Assembly (NCBI RefSeq): GCF_901709675.1
Contig: NC_051089.1
Span: 12,575,976 to 12,639,975 of the forward strand
DNA: 64,000 bases
Source: Syngnathus acus
Taxonomy: Eukaryota > Chordata > Actinopteri > Syngnathiformes > Syngnathidae
Direction of reading: 5' to 3'
Positions 47,151-60,400 of this stretch are shown here, piece by piece. The translations under genes were made by a program, and so were the position numbers. Each line of letters starts with the position of its first letter. Position 1 is the first letter of the stretch. Below the pieces are notes generated by a model that saw only the letters and a list, made by a program, of their open reading frames with translations, made no database searches and was not told the origin of the DNA.

Positions 47151-47834
47151 GCAAAACCCTAACCCTAACCCTAGGAGCACATAGCCCTAAGCAAAACCCT
47201 AACCCTAGGAGCACATAGCCCTAAGCAAAACCCTAACCCTAACCCTAGGAGCACATAGCCCTAAGCATAACCCTAACCCTAGGAGCACATAGCCCTAAGC
47301 AAAACCCTAACCCTAGGAGCACATAGCCCTAAGCAAAACCCTAACCCTAGGAGCACATAGCCCTAAGCAAAACCCTAACCCTAGGAGCACATAGCCCTAA
47401 GCAAAACCCTAACCCTAGGAGCACATAGCCCTAAGCAAAACCCTAACCCTAGGAGCACATAGCCCTAAGCAAAACCCTAACCCTAACCCTAGGAGCACAT
47501 AGCCCTAAGCATAACCCTAACCCTAGGAGCACATAGCCCTAAGCAAAACCCTAACCCTAGGAGCACATAGCCCTAAGCAAAACCCTAACCCTAGGAGCAC
47601 ATAGCCCTAAGCAAAACCCTAACCCTAGGAGCACATAGCCCTAAGCAAAACCCTAACCCTAGGAGCACATAGCCCTAAGCAAAACCCTAACCCTAGGAGC
47701 ACATAGCCCTAAGCATAACCCTAACCCTAGGAGCACATAGCCCTAAGCAAAACCCTAACCCTAGGAGCACATAGCCCTAGGCAAAACCCTAACCCTAACC
47801 CTAGGAGCACATAGCCCTAAGCAAAACCCTAACC
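47151..47834. repeat. Satellite array built on the telomere motif, 19 copies with a 7-unit higher-order repeat
   Basis: The basic unit is 34 bases: CCCTAACCCTAGG, then AGCACATAGCCCTAAG, then CAAAA. I count 19 copies of the AGGAGCACATAGCCC segment. Some units carry an extra CCCTAA (40 bases), and some read CATAACCC in place of CAAAACCC. The order long, CATA-variant, then five standard units occurs twice in a row (starting near 47226 and 47470), a 244-base higher-order repeat. CCCTAA is the vertebrate telomere hexamer. Confidence 0.95.
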
Positions 47835-50060
47835 TGTGAAATGCGGCGGCGAATTTGTTTTAGTGGGATTTGGGCCACGAGCAATGCCTACGCCAAATTC
47901 TTGAAAAATTTTTCTCTTATTATCTGAAGTTTAAATGTCGGTAGTAATTTTTTATCATAATATATTATCATTATGTTATCATAACATTATTGCAAAGCAT
48001 ATCTTTACGCATTTCATCAGATTGTATTTCAGATGGTTCAATTTTTCTGGATGCAGCCTCTAGTGGACAAAATATCGATATTCCTAAACAGAACTACTGC
48101 ATTAAAGTGACTAAAGCCAGACTTGTAATTGCCTGTAAATTCTTAAACTGACAGTTGAGCTCTTTAAAAATTGGCACGCACTCTTGACAAGGAAATTCCT
48201 CTTGCTTGTACATACTTGGCTGAAACGAAACAAAACGTTGGTCTACATTTAAATAAAAACGTATTCTGTGTTGTATCCGTCCATAACAATAAAAGAATAA
48301 ATACCGATCAACAAAAAGTTTCAAAACCTAACCCTATTTCGACAATGATTAATTGGAGGCACAATTGATAATGACCATCTGGGAGCTCTGTCAAATCTGT
48401 GCATGCGAGTGCTGATACAGAGCTGTGAAATCTAGAGACCATGCCGAGTTCTTGTCTGTATTGAGCAAACATTCGTACAAGTCAGAACTCCTGCCCATAT
48501 CCTCTCTCAACAACCTTTTACATAGAACGTGCACACCCAGAAAACAATAATTGCTAATGAAATATACCAAGCAGTGGGAACTTTAACAGATGTGCAGTAG
48601 GAGACATTAATCCTATACAGACTAATGGCCCTTTGAGAGGTAGATGCATTTTAGTGAAAGCTCTCGGCATCTAATTGATAATGCCTTTTATTGTTACAAA
48701 TTCAGTTGGGGATTCTCTGTATTGGCCTCAAACTGATTTGCGCTGTTTTACGGGCCCATGCAGCCAGCTTATTTATTGATACGGCTGATCCGTATTTACA
48801 TGACCTCACAGGTTAATGTCCTGTCAGTTGGAAACTTGGTTCACTTTTAGATGAGTCACCTAACCTTATGTTGCTTTGTTGTTTTTGTCCAGCAAGTCCT
48901 GATCATCATCAGGTTGCACAAATAACTCTTAAAAAAACAACAGCAACAACACCAGGTGACAACTACTGTTAAATGAGTTATGCATCCGCTTTTTAAAAAG
49001 CCAATGGACCCGGGGGCATATTTGCTTTTGCAGAAACAAGTGAACAAATTGAACAGTTCATTAAGACTGAGCCGATCAAGCCCCCATGTTGGTTTTCTTT
49101 GTATAATGTGCAGTTTACACACGGTGGCTTAATGACCAAACAATAGCCGGCATAACGTATAAAATGGGTCACCCCCGTGTTGACTTTCAGGGGACAGAAG
49201 ACGGCGGACAAATTTGGAAGGGAATGGTGATAAGCTGCTTCTTTCTTCCCCCTGGGTCTTTATTTATCATTCAATGTGAGAATTTCCTTGATGAAAGTCA
49301 AGGTTGTTTGTGCACGCTCTGCCTCGTTTGGATCCCCGTTTTCCACCAGGAAGGCAAAAGGTTGAACCCCCCCCCCCCCCTTCCTCCTCTAAAGCAGATG
49401 CCTTGTGAAATTCATGGCGAGTTTTATTTATTTTAATGAAGTCTCCAAAGGTCTTGGGGTGGTTTTTTTTTTGTCCTTCAGAGCTGGTTTTCTTTGTTTT
49501 GTACATTAGCGAGGAAGTGAAAACCTAGATGCACCACCTCCAATATTTTTTGCTCTGTGAGCAGAAAGCATCAATTTAATGTGCTCTCTATAAAAAGAAA
49601 GTGTCAGGAAAAAGCGTGACATTGGGAAACTTGCTCATCCTGTTGAAAAAGATTCACATAAGTGTTGCTTCGGTGAGACAATCACCAAGGCTTCATTTTG
49701 TTTAAGTAGGAACTTCATTCTGAAAATGCCATCAAGGTTGGGAAACCTGCCATTTTCTTTTGATGTTTACAACACCTCAACACTCTCCATCTTTATACTT
49801 TTTCAACCAAATTCCCCCCTACACTGGCTGCGCTTTGATGGGGAAAGGGATTCTGGGAATGGGAAAAATCAGAAGAGGGCTTTGGATGAGGGAATGGGAA
49901 TGGTATTAGTTTCTCTGTTGGGGTGCCTCCTGGGTCAGATGATGGTACTATAGCGGAGCTTGTTGCAGGCAGGGAAGACCGTGGGTCTTGGCAGGTACTA
50001 ACAAATATGCATGAACACATACATAGGAGGTGTGAGAATACAGGCATCAGGGCTTAGGGA
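47835..50060. other. Unique-looking noncoding DNA
   Basis: No coding exon was recognised. 48360-48850 is repeat-poor with homeodomain-like words (AATTGATAATG, TAATTGATAATGCC) and may be conserved noncoding DNA. A C-run lies at about 49369-49380. Confidence 0.35.
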
Positions 50061-50061
50061 T

Positions 50062-50066
<5 letters not shown>

Positions 50067-50092
<26 letters not shown>
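50067..50092. repeat. (AC)n microsatellite
   Basis: An uninterrupted AC/CA run of about 26 bases. Confidence 0.85.
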
Positions 50093-50095
<3 letters not shown>

Positions 50096-53000
50096 TACAC
50101 AAATGCATACGACAGCCCCCCTTTTATTGATCTTCAGCATTTAAAATCTGGTCACTGCTGCCACAAAAGCTTTTCTTTTAGCTGTGCTGGCAAAGCCTGC
50201 TCCAGGCTGAGCCAGAATGTTAAATATTTCAACTCCCACACAATGCCATGAGAAATGACAAGGGTAGAGGGAAAAAAACCAAACAAACAGGAAATCAGTT
50301 TGAAGCTGTGCAATGGCTTGATGTGTATTTGTACCAAAGCATGTTTTATGTAAGCGCTGCTTGTGCAAATCATCAGCTGTACATATGCAGCATCCTTCAC
50401 ATTTGAAATTCATAGGAAACTGATATTTATCTGAAAAATAAGCCATAAAAAGAAACTAGGTGTCAGTTTGAATCATACTTATGACCTACACAGGCCTCCC
50501 TTGTTAGCAACGCAGGCTGAACTCCTTGCAGTGACTGACTGGATTAGTCATTACTGGCCCTAGCTGGGACAAGCTGCTGTTTTTAGCGTTTTAAGGTTAC
50601 AAAAGGGGACTCATGTTAAGAGAAGTGACTCAACTATGCCTAATCCACAGAAGCTCCATCACACGAAGTGATAAGCTGAGTACATCTGTCACTGCCATCT
50701 CCACGTTTGAGCACCATTTGTTTCTTGTAGCGTGCAAAACCCCAGTGTAGAACTTTTATTGTGGAAATGATTTGTGTGTCTCAGGTGATGACGAAGAAAC
50801 GATGCCTGCCATTAGTGCTGTTCGCATTTCAGCATAATATGAGTGGAAAAGGTCACAGCCCAATGCATTGTTAGTGACAGCCCAACACTGCGGAGAACAT
50901 CATTATGGCGCATTATGATTAAAAAAGACCACAAGGAAGACAAACCACAAGCGTTTCCGCATGGAGCTGATCCTGCTACCGCTGTTGTTTTGCTAAAAGA
51001 GCCCAGCCCGCCTCCGCTCGCTTGTGGCATTGTCCCCCCCCCCCCCCCCCCCCCTCTTTTCTATCTGTCCCTCGCTTGTGCTCTCGCCTCCTGAACGATG
51101 ACACTGAGAGACAGCTGTAACGTGAGACGCGTCTCGATCCTGGCAGGGGCTTGGAAAACCGAGGTGGAAGAAGGGAGGGAGAGGCCTTTATCTGAGACTG
51201 GGGCCACTGACCTCCCTCATTCCCCTTCTCCTCCTTTCTCTGTCTTTGCGTCTGGTCACATATCCTATCCTCCCCCACCAACTGAAGCTTCGGGCTCCAC
51301 TCTGAAAAAGTGGAATGTGAGGAGGACATATGGGAGTAGATGTGTCCTCTTGGTTGTGTGTTTTTTTTTGTTTTTTTTTAACTTGTAACATTTAAACCAT
51401 TTCTCAGCATCTCACTTTTCATCTTTTTGATAACATTCAACATGTGCTGAACATAACACGAGTCGGCGAATGTATGTTCTTTCACGGTCACTGACTTAGT
51501 CAACGCAACACGCAGATGGAAACAGTGACACATCCCCCAAACTCCAGGCGACGGTTGCTAAATCCTCAGCGAGAGCTCCCGTGTGTAATCCAAACATTTA
51601 GAGCTAATTTAAGCATGCAGGCAGCAGCAGCATCCTTTAGGAAACAACAGCTCCCTCACTCTCGCGCTCTTCCTCCCTCCATCCACCAAGACTTGTGTTT
51701 ATGAGCGAATGTCTTCTTGTAGCTGGAGGGAAATGAAAGCACTCAATCATTCACCTGTCAGAGTACTTCAGAATCCATCCCACGCACGCACGCACGCACG
51801 CACACGCACGCACACGGTCACAGATGTGCATGCGCACTTAACCCTGAGGGTTTGACAGGACTGGCCCTTTATTGACTCCCTTGATCAAGGAGACAGTAGA
51901 TCCATTTAATAGAAGCTCATGTGCACGTATGCGCACACATAACACACATGCATGCTGAAAGACTGAAATAAACGTGGATCCCGATTTGTCCTTCTTCCCA
52001 GCACTTGTGTAACCTTTATTTCTCATGCCACAGAGCTTGTTGTTACGCAAAATCACTGGTGAGTTGGGTGTTATTTGGATTGGGGAGACAAGTACTTGGC
52101 TGTCAGTTTGCCTTCATTGGGAAATTGGTTGACAGTTTCCCTGATGTATTTTCTGAATATTCGCTTCCGTTCACATCCTAGATTTTCAACCTTGGTTTCA
52201 GCAGACCATAAAATCAGCCAAACACTTGGAAAAATGTGTTACGGTCCGCTAAAATCAAGGTTGAACTCTTTGGCCATCTTTACTTAAGGCTTCAGCTGCA
52301 ACTCGAACCTTAGTCGTGGTGAAAGAAATTATGTTCTAGATAACGGTCGGTGCTTGAGGCTTCTGCTGAAAAGCAAAGCATGACAGGAAAAGCACATTGG
52401 GAGCACTTTAAACGACTCATCCAACAAGTTTGTTACTAATTAAGGTTTTTACATTTGAAATATTTACTATATTACTGTAATGTGTTCCGCCTCTCAAATA
52501 TCCTGAGTTGATGTTCTGACTTCCAGGATTCCGATTGCTGTCTTCCATTCTTTTATTTCTAATATTGTCATGCTCGCTTGGTATTGAACTGTTCAACGTT
52601 GCTTACACTCTGCTGTAAATCGGTTCTGACCAGGCCTATGTGATGAATCAGGAGCTTAGCAATTAGCATGTCTCCACTGTCTTTACTTACTACTCGCCCT
52701 CCTTTAGAGATAACAGTACTTACAGAAATCAAGCTTTTTGCTCCCATCGAGGTGCTGATTAGTGATTTATGCTGGTAAATATTGGATGCAAAGCCATGTT
52801 AGCTTTCCAATCACAGCTCGTAGCGAAGGCTCCGCAAAATAGTTTGTAACAAACAATCCTACGCTGGAAAACGACAAGGTGATGCCCGCATAATGACTTA
52901 AACGTACTCTTTCTTCACTTTCTCTTGCTGGCCTTACATTAATGTCATTTCTGTCACATTGAGCAGGGCACTAAGAGAGACTCAAACATGTAATTATTGC

Positions 53001-55210
53001 ATTACCGTGATTGGCTTGTAGGGTCCAAATCTGTCAACTTCGCTTTAAGTCATCCCTTATATTGAATATCCCATTTATGGCCCACAAGCCAAGTATAATG
53101 CAATAGGTTTCAACGATTGAAAAATATGCATTTTTTTTACTCGGTTACTGTAAATGTCGTATTAACTTAAAAGATATCGCTCCAATAAACAACCATTTGA
53201 TATGTATCTTGATATAGTTTACACTCGCACCGTTTAAATCAAAATCGTTTTTCCGGTTCAAATAGTTTTTTGTTAAAGTACCTCTCTGTGAAAGAAAACT
53301 GAGCATTATCAACCATTTAAAAGCAAAAATATTTAATGCAGGGTCATATTGTGGTGGCTGGTTAGTTTGGAAGCCTCAGTCTTGCCTATTCCATGTCTTT
53401 CAAATCCTTTTAAAACCCAAATGTTCCATCATTGACAACGTATAGTCTTGCCAGCGTCCCCTTTTGGATTTATTCTGTCGGCCCTGGCCTCTTTTGGGTC
53501 ACGTTTCAGTCTGAGTGTTTTGGAAGAGCATTGAGTGTTTGGGAGGGAGAGAGATGTGACAGCTGTGTTGGTCATGGCTACTGTGACCTTCACACGTCAT
53601 GTTGATGGATCATAAAATTTGTAACGATACACTGAAGCTGTTGTGTAGGCCCGCACAAGCCTGACGGTCTGTTCACATAACTGGTGCCATCATTGGTCCA
53701 AACCAAATGGTGGACGGTCACCAAGTAGGACAGCTTGAGTGCATATGAATGACTTTTGTCTCGTATGGAGAAGCACATTTCTGCAACGGGCTCCCTGCCA
53801 CAAAACGAGAGGAGTGATGACGGCAGCACAAAAACATGCATGTGTACACAGCCAAGAACACACAATACACACATACGCACACGCCTGGCATTTCTTATAC
53901 ATTCTATCTCCCGCAAATGGATTGCAGAATTGTTCAGAGCTTTTTGCCTGTCCCAAAGCGCTTTGCTCCGTGCGCCGGCTCCCCGGAGACGCCACTTGCT
54001 CCATCTAGTCAAGGAAGAAACCATTTAGTGGAATGAAAAAGGCACACATATTGGAAGGCATACAAAGGGTGGCTGCTGGGAAGATTTGACTAGCGTGTAG
54101 ACAAACGTTTCCCCACACAGGATTTTTTTTATTGCTCTACCAGCTCCCTATTCTGCCCCGAATACACACTTTCTGACATACAAAAGTACTGGCGCACATA
54201 TTCCATTTTGTCAGCTTTCAGCCGCAGATCATGTAACGATAAAAGATGCTGCCCCGCAGTTAAACACTGCCAGTAAATCACAAGGCACAGAAAGCTGGGA
54301 GAAGCACTTATTTTGAAGCAGCATAAGAGACCACACTGAGGGGGAAGGGGTTGAGACAGATAGGGCAAGACACGGAGAGAGCGAGGGAGGAAGAGAGAGC
54401 TTCTTTGTGCACTGTGTACTGACTGTGTGTGATGAAGAGATGAATCACTGCTATTTAGGGATTGGTTTCCTGCAACTGATTGTGTGACGACTGTGTGGCG
54501 GACAAGACTGTCAAGACTTGCCTGTTTTGTTCTGGGGGCTTCAGGAAAATGTCTGCGGCCAAGTTTTGCTGGCTCGCTCCCACGGGGAGCAACAACTGAC
54601 AAAACACTTCTCTAGTGTCTACTGCTCCTTTGCTAACAAAGCATCAAATATTAAAAAGCCAGGGATTTTAGGTCAATCTCAGTTGTGTGTGTTTTAGACG
54701 ACACTTGTTTTGTTAGCATAAATAACAACACACACTTGTTTTGTTAGCATAAATAACAACAGATGCTAGCAAAGGGCCTTCAAGTAACTTTTCAGCTTTT
54801 TCTGCCAGCCTTTTAACAAGCAAAGCAGAAATGCAGTCTTGATTCTGCGAAGGGCGCTATTAGAATAATTGGTTTCGTACTTTGAGTATTTTTCGCCGTA
54901 TTCGTGGTGTCTGACTTTCAGAAACATGGTGACATTATTCACCCGAGTTAATCAAAAGGTGAACATCGTTTGCTTCTGTGATAACGTGCCAAATCGGAGC
55001 TATTGTTCAATTATGCATCGTCTAATTGTCCAATTATATCATGGTAAACACTCTTGTGATTAGTAGAGATTTTAATACATTATTTAGAAATGAATGGTTA
55101 GTGTACTAATGAGCTAGAAATGTCAGAAATGTGCTTGAATGCTGAAGATACATTATTCAAGTTGAAATTGATCTCATTTTTATTCTACAATGCTGCTTAG
55201 TACTTTCATC
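50093..55210. other. Noncoding DNA with simple repeats, no gene seen
   Basis: No coding exon was recognised. It contains a run of 21 C at 51034-51054, a (GCAC)n run at about 51783-51812, and a 31-base tandem duplication at 54701-54761 (ACACTTGTTTTGTTAGC). The reading frame 54602-54129 (-) overlaps low-complexity purine-rich sequence and looks spurious. Confidence 0.45.
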
Positions 55211-55870
55211 CAGTGGTGGGCCGTCAGGGCCTGCAAGGCCTTTTCTGCCAGCCTAAAAATACCTGAATCACAGACTGATGTTAATTATATTTTGTACATG
55301 AATACGTATTAAATAATTCCACATGGTCTGTCCGCTTCCTTTCATTGCTAGGCCCCTGGTTGCGCTGCTTCCAGCGTGTATTTTCATATTTCAGCATTTA
55401 ACCAATCACATTTCAGCCACTATTTGTTGCCAGGGTCAATGAAATATGCCTGGAGGCCTTCACAATCAGTTCTGCGGGCCCTGTAGCATAAAATAAATGT
55501 CGATCAAACTGTTGGTTCAACCAATCAGATTTTGAGTTGGCGACACCAAGGCACTCTAGCAGGCGTGCGGAAACATCAGCGTATTCACACGCTTTGATTG
55601 GATAGTCAGAGAATGTACTAGCCAGAGCTAGCAAACTGCATCTGTAGCGAGCTGCACATCCCCGTGTCCACTGCTTCTGTTGAACGGACATTCTTAGCCC
55701 TAAAGCGAATTAAAATTTATGCCAGAAATACGACAGGGAAGGCTCGACTTTTCAGCATTAGCTTAGAAAAGGACTTCTTGATGGAACTGAAATGCACGGA
55801 TAATCTGCACAACAGAGTAATTGAAATCTTCTTGAGGAAAGAAAGGATGGATTTTGTGTACAAATAATCA
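55211..55870 (+). mobile_element. Remnant of a hAT transposon, transposase C-terminus
   Basis: The left end begins CAGTGGTGGGCCGTCAGGG, a hAT-type terminus. From about 55650 to 55867 an open frame encodes a hAT dimerisation-domain-like end (VSTASVERTFLALKRIKIY, then ARNTTGKARL and LMELK) before a TAA. The DNA-binding domain and catalytic core are missing between these parts, so this is an internally deleted, inactive copy. The right terminus was not found. Confidence 0.7.
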
Positions 55871-57518
55871 AGATTTTTGGTGAGTAAAATGTTGCTATAT
55901 TAAATAATATTTTTATTTTTTGTGTTTTTTTATGTGTGTTGCAGCTGTACCTGCAGTAGAAGCTTTATAGCCATAAAATAGTTATTGAGGGTTGGATTGA
56001 TTCAGACGAAGCACTGGGATGGCATCAGTTAATCCTGATTGAACCTTTTCTTCTATGACAGCACACCATTGCTTTGTCTACACAATCAGCAGAACGCGAT
56101 TGTACTCTTGTCAAGAAATTGTTCTTGTTTTCAGCGACACTAAGACGAGCTTGGCTTTAGTCCATTAAGTCTCCGGGTTGACCAAAGATGGTGTTTTAAT
56201 GCTGACACAAACAGGTAAAGATTGTACGGCAAAATGAGGTTAACAGATGAACAGCCTTATTTTCACAGAAGATGGCAGGCCACAGCGTCTTCCTTATCCA
56301 GAGTGATAATTTTTCTGTGCTGAGCCCTGATGAGCAGAAATCCTTTAATCATCCATTAATAGGTCTTTATGAAAAGACAGGAGATGAATTCAGTCTACCT
56401 GGCGCTCTTATCATTATGGCTGCGACGACTTATCAAAGTGTGTGCGTCAGTAGTCTGTGCATGTTTGAGTGATTACTATCAACACCACCAGTCCAGTTCA
56501 TTACGTACAATATGACAAACCTGTCAGTTTCTCTTTGACTGTAGATAACCTGGAAAGGCAACTTTACTTGGACTCCTATAAAACCATCTTGCAACAAATA
56601 CCATTGACAGGAATTCTGAACGCACCACCTTCGCTTTCAGTGTGCTCAAGCTGTGAAAGGCACGTTATTTTATGATGGAACTGGACTAGATTTTGTGTGA
56701 TGAAGGTTTCTGTTTGATCTGAAGCTGCTGACCAGATGGATGTGTTTGTTGTCAGCAAAACCTTGTTGGTTGCTCACACGCTCGCGCTCTTGACACCGTC
56801 TGTGTCTGGTAACTTGACTGCAAGCGGAAAAATGTTTCCGCGCAGTTTTGTACCAGACTGCCTACGTTTTTATCCTCAAAGAAAATGGAACATAAGCTAT
56901 AAGATATAAAAGCGGGCACAGTCTGTTGTGTGTGTGTAGCGTCATATGTGCAGTAGAGCGGCATCTGTTGTGTTGAGTTGCTTCGTTTAGGGTGCAGGCT
57001 GAGAGCACAGGAGGGCCTTAGAGACAATGCATGAGAGATGGGCGTGAGAACACTGGGAGGGCTTGGTTCTCTACAAGAACTGTCTTGTGTTTGGGGAAAA
57101 TATCCTTACACTCAAAGCTCCAGCGCCTAGATCCAATTCTAACAAACTGGTTTTGCAAGAAGTGGCTCAGAAGAAGAGAGAGGAACACACACTGTGTGAG
57201 TGTGTATGTGTTTGTGTACACATATCTTGCGTGCAGCCACAGCTGTGTTAAAACCTCACCGCTTTTCCCTTTTTGTTGCCTGTGCACACCGTGAATACGG
57301 ATTTACACAAAGCTGTAACTTTGATGTGTAGGTACATTTAGGGGCCTCATCCCCTCTTGAAATCCAATAGGGAAAGCATCCACCCGCGCGTACATTTAAA
57401 AAGCATTCGTTTCATTTGTGGTATAAATCAAAGCCATGAGTAAAGACGTGTTATACCGGTGACTCAGCTTGCTGTTTTACTCGGAGCCTCAGCCGTATTG
57501 TGTTTCTTTTCTCCCCAG

Positions 57519-57561
57519 GTGTTACAGCAGTTATGACAAAGAGCTGAAGACACCTCAAGCA
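57519..57561 (+). other. Candidate 43-base exon
   Basis: A strong acceptor (TTTCTTTTCTCCCCAG) and a good donor (CAAGCA|GTGAGTATG) flank 43 bases. One frame is open (CYSSYDKELKTPQA) but matches nothing I know. If the + strand transcript from 43.6 kb is real, this could be one of its 5' UTR exons. It is only splice-site evidence. Confidence 0.25.
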
Positions 57562-57851
57562 GTGAGTATGTTCTTCTCAGTCTGGAATGTATGTAAGGGG
57601 ATGTGGGACTTTTTCCAAAAGCTATATATTGTCAAACAGGTTAGATTATTTTTGTTTTCAAACATTCAATACCAACCCTGCAAACTATGCCAATTCCAGG
57701 CCTCATTTGATTTGAGTTCATTCAGAAAAAACAGGATGCTTTTTTTTCCCCCCTCATCAAATTAAATTTAACAAGAGACCCTTGAAAAGAGGTTGTTATG
57801 ATTACATTACAAATTCGGGGTTCATTCAGTGAATCGAGCAATTAATTAGAT

Positions 57852-57871
57852 CCCCCCCCCCCCCCCCCCCC
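57852..57871. repeat. Poly-C run
   Basis: Twenty consecutive C. Similar C-runs occur at 31257-31268, 49369-49380 and 51034-51054, and a G-run near 1218-1232. Confidence 0.9.
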
Positions 57872-58939
57872 GTTCAGATCACAATATTTGTACGAAACGT
57901 AAACGACTAATATGCATCCTTAGTTTGCTATGTGCTGGGAGCTAGTGCAGAATGTAAATGATTGTTAACTGCGCCCCACAGGGGCTTCCAGGGATGCAGG
58001 ATTGCGTGCGCTTGTTTATGTGTGCTGTTACGTGTGGCGTTAATCTCCCTCTCGCCCTTCCTCTTCGCTCCCTTTTCCGTGCGTGGCTCACTCGGCTGTC
58101 TCTGTGTGAGCGCTATCTGTTGTCAGGGGCGCGGCCGCGTCCTCCAGGCTTCACTTCACACCAAGGTGGCAGTTTGTTGTTGCGCACGCAGACAATGACT
58201 TGCACTTTCCTCTCCTACCTGACCCCATGGCCTGCGAGTGTCTTTTATTTGTTTTATTCCAACCTAATGCATAGCATATTGAAATCCTTGTGTGTTCCCA
58301 GACCTGATTCTGTCAGATTGCTGCGCCATCTCTGCCGTAAATGATGCATTGTGTTGCCGCATGCCGCGTGTATCATTTGTGATGAGTATTGATGAGTACT
58401 CACCCTCTGGGGGAATCATTTACTAGGGGTGGCGGAAGAGACGAGTAGCTGTTCCTTAACTGGGTTTTCGAGGCCCTCTTGCAGAGCACAGTAGGAGCAA
58501 ATGGGTCCAGCCGTTCGTTTTTTCGAAGCCTATGGCATATTCTTCAAATTTGACTCGGCACGTTTGGGTGAGACGCCACCGTAACTCCCACATGACAGCA
58601 ACGAGGTTGATGTTGGTCCACTCCCTGGCCACACCGAGCAGATGTTCAAAAACACCATGACCTGTTTACAAGTAAAATAGTCACAACATTTCTATCTATT
58701 ACGTCCTGCTGATAAAAATTGAGTTAGACTTGTGAATCGCAATGGCTTGAGACACTTTGTGTTGTGTAGCAAGGCCGTCTTACTAGAAATTGCTCTTGTG
58801 TGGGTTCTGAATGAGGAGATTCTGAATGATGGGATTTAGCTGCTCCTCGCTGCAGGGATGGAGCACGTCTAGTGGATAATGTGTGGCTGCTCACTGTATT
58901 TAATACATTACCACAAATAAAGGTCAAGAAATTCTAATT

Positions 58940-59152
58940 GGGCGGTACCATTGGTGAGCTTTCAACTTGTCAGGCTCTCAGTTAAGAGGTCATGGGTTCT
59001 TAAACGGTTTCGTCCTTCCTGTGTGGAATTTGCATGTTCTCCTGTTGCTTGCGTGATTTTCCTCTTGGCTGGCGACCAGGCCCAAAGTCAGCAGGAATAG
59101 GCTCGAATCAGTGACCTCAATGAGAATAAGGTTAGAAAACGGATGGATGGAC
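58940..59152 (+). mobile_element. SINE-like retroposon
   Basis: It has the body of a common fish SINE: AGGTCATGGGTTCTTAAACG (B-box-like), TTCCTGTGTGGAATTTGCAT, GTTCTCCTGTTGC, AGGAATAGGCTCGAATCAG. It ends GAGAATAAGGTTAGAAAACG followed by GATGGATGG. It is diverged and lies on the + strand. Confidence 0.65.
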
Positions 59153-59843
59153 GGAATGTCGAAGTGGAATAAATGTTTCAGACGCCCATTCCCATCTCAA
59201 CAGTGATGTTTGTAATTCTGTTGACCTTTGTCTGAGGAAATGGCAAAGTGCAGCTTTAGTCTAATACCCAAAGGGAACTACAAATGAGTGGAAATAAAAA
59301 AAAAATGCCATGATGTTGTTTATTTGACTTGTGAGCACGAACCTTTAGTCCATTTTAATTGATCCAACAGTAGATTAGTAGTCTTTTTTTTTTTTTTTTT
59401 ACTCGGTTAAAGCATCCTGGCCCTACAATCCCACGCATGTCGCCTTTATCCACTTTAAGATTGCTACTCTTCAGCCCTATAGAAAGACTCACACAGTAAG
59501 TGCTGTAATGCACGTAGACTATTTGTACTTTAGACAAGGTGGGCGCAGCAACGATTGTCGTCGCCCCATCTGCTTGAGCCGAGCTTGAAATGCTGTGCCT
59601 TTTAATGACAAAACACAGTGGCTGCGAGCTATGCAGAAAAGAAGGGAGTGCGTGTGCGTTTGCATGTATGGATGCGTGCGAGGGTGGATGTGCGCCGCGT
59701 GAGTGTGAATTAGAGAGGAATAAAGGGAGAGTGAGAGGGAGAGAGAGAAAAACATCTCGAAGGTCAGGAACAGCAGGCGGCCGTAAGGGAAAGACACGTG
59801 AGACAGAGATAGTCTTGCGTCAGCCCCACAACTTTGCTCTTTA

Positions 59844-59864
59844 AGTGTGTGTGTGTGTGTGTGT
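59844..59864. repeat. (GT)n microsatellite
   Basis: A GT/TG run of about 20 bases. Confidence 0.8.
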
Positions 59865-60400
59865 CCCCTGTGGGGCCAACATTTCCATCCGCATTCTACT
59901 GTGCGTTACAATGAAACAGAATTGCCGTATTACAGATAGACATAACGTACACATTTCTGAGCCAGTCAGTCACTGAGCTTCAGATAATTTTTCGACACGA
60001 TCCTTGTGACAGTGGAAGGGGAAAATTACACCTCATAGCCTGAGGGGAAGAATTTGTGTGTCTTGCCGCCTGTCACAAAAGCCGAATAGGGTTTCATCAA
60101 TCTCAGCAAGCGCTATCATTTTCAGCTCTTGCGCTTTGTTTCTCTGTCTTTTTTTTTTCTCTCCCAGTGCCCTTTAAACTGGTTCCCTGTTAGATTAAGG
60201 AAGTGTTGAGATAACGCCGAAACATTTAGTACTTTGCACTTGCCTCGGAGCTACGGTTGTTAAAAAAGCTGCTGGGAGCCTGTCCTCGGGATAGAGAGGA
60301 AGGAGTCTCGATAGACGGCGTACATTCAGCTGACGCATTCGGCGTTCAGTTGGGGCTTGCCCATCATGTCGTCTTTAGATGTTCTGAAGGCACACATACA

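Noticed and set aside
47151-47834. CRISPR-like array
   Set aside because: The units are contiguous with no variable spacers and this is vertebrate DNA; it is a tandem satellite.
54129-54602. 157-codon reading frame on the - strand
   Set aside because: It crosses purine-rich low-complexity sequence and has no domain or splice support.
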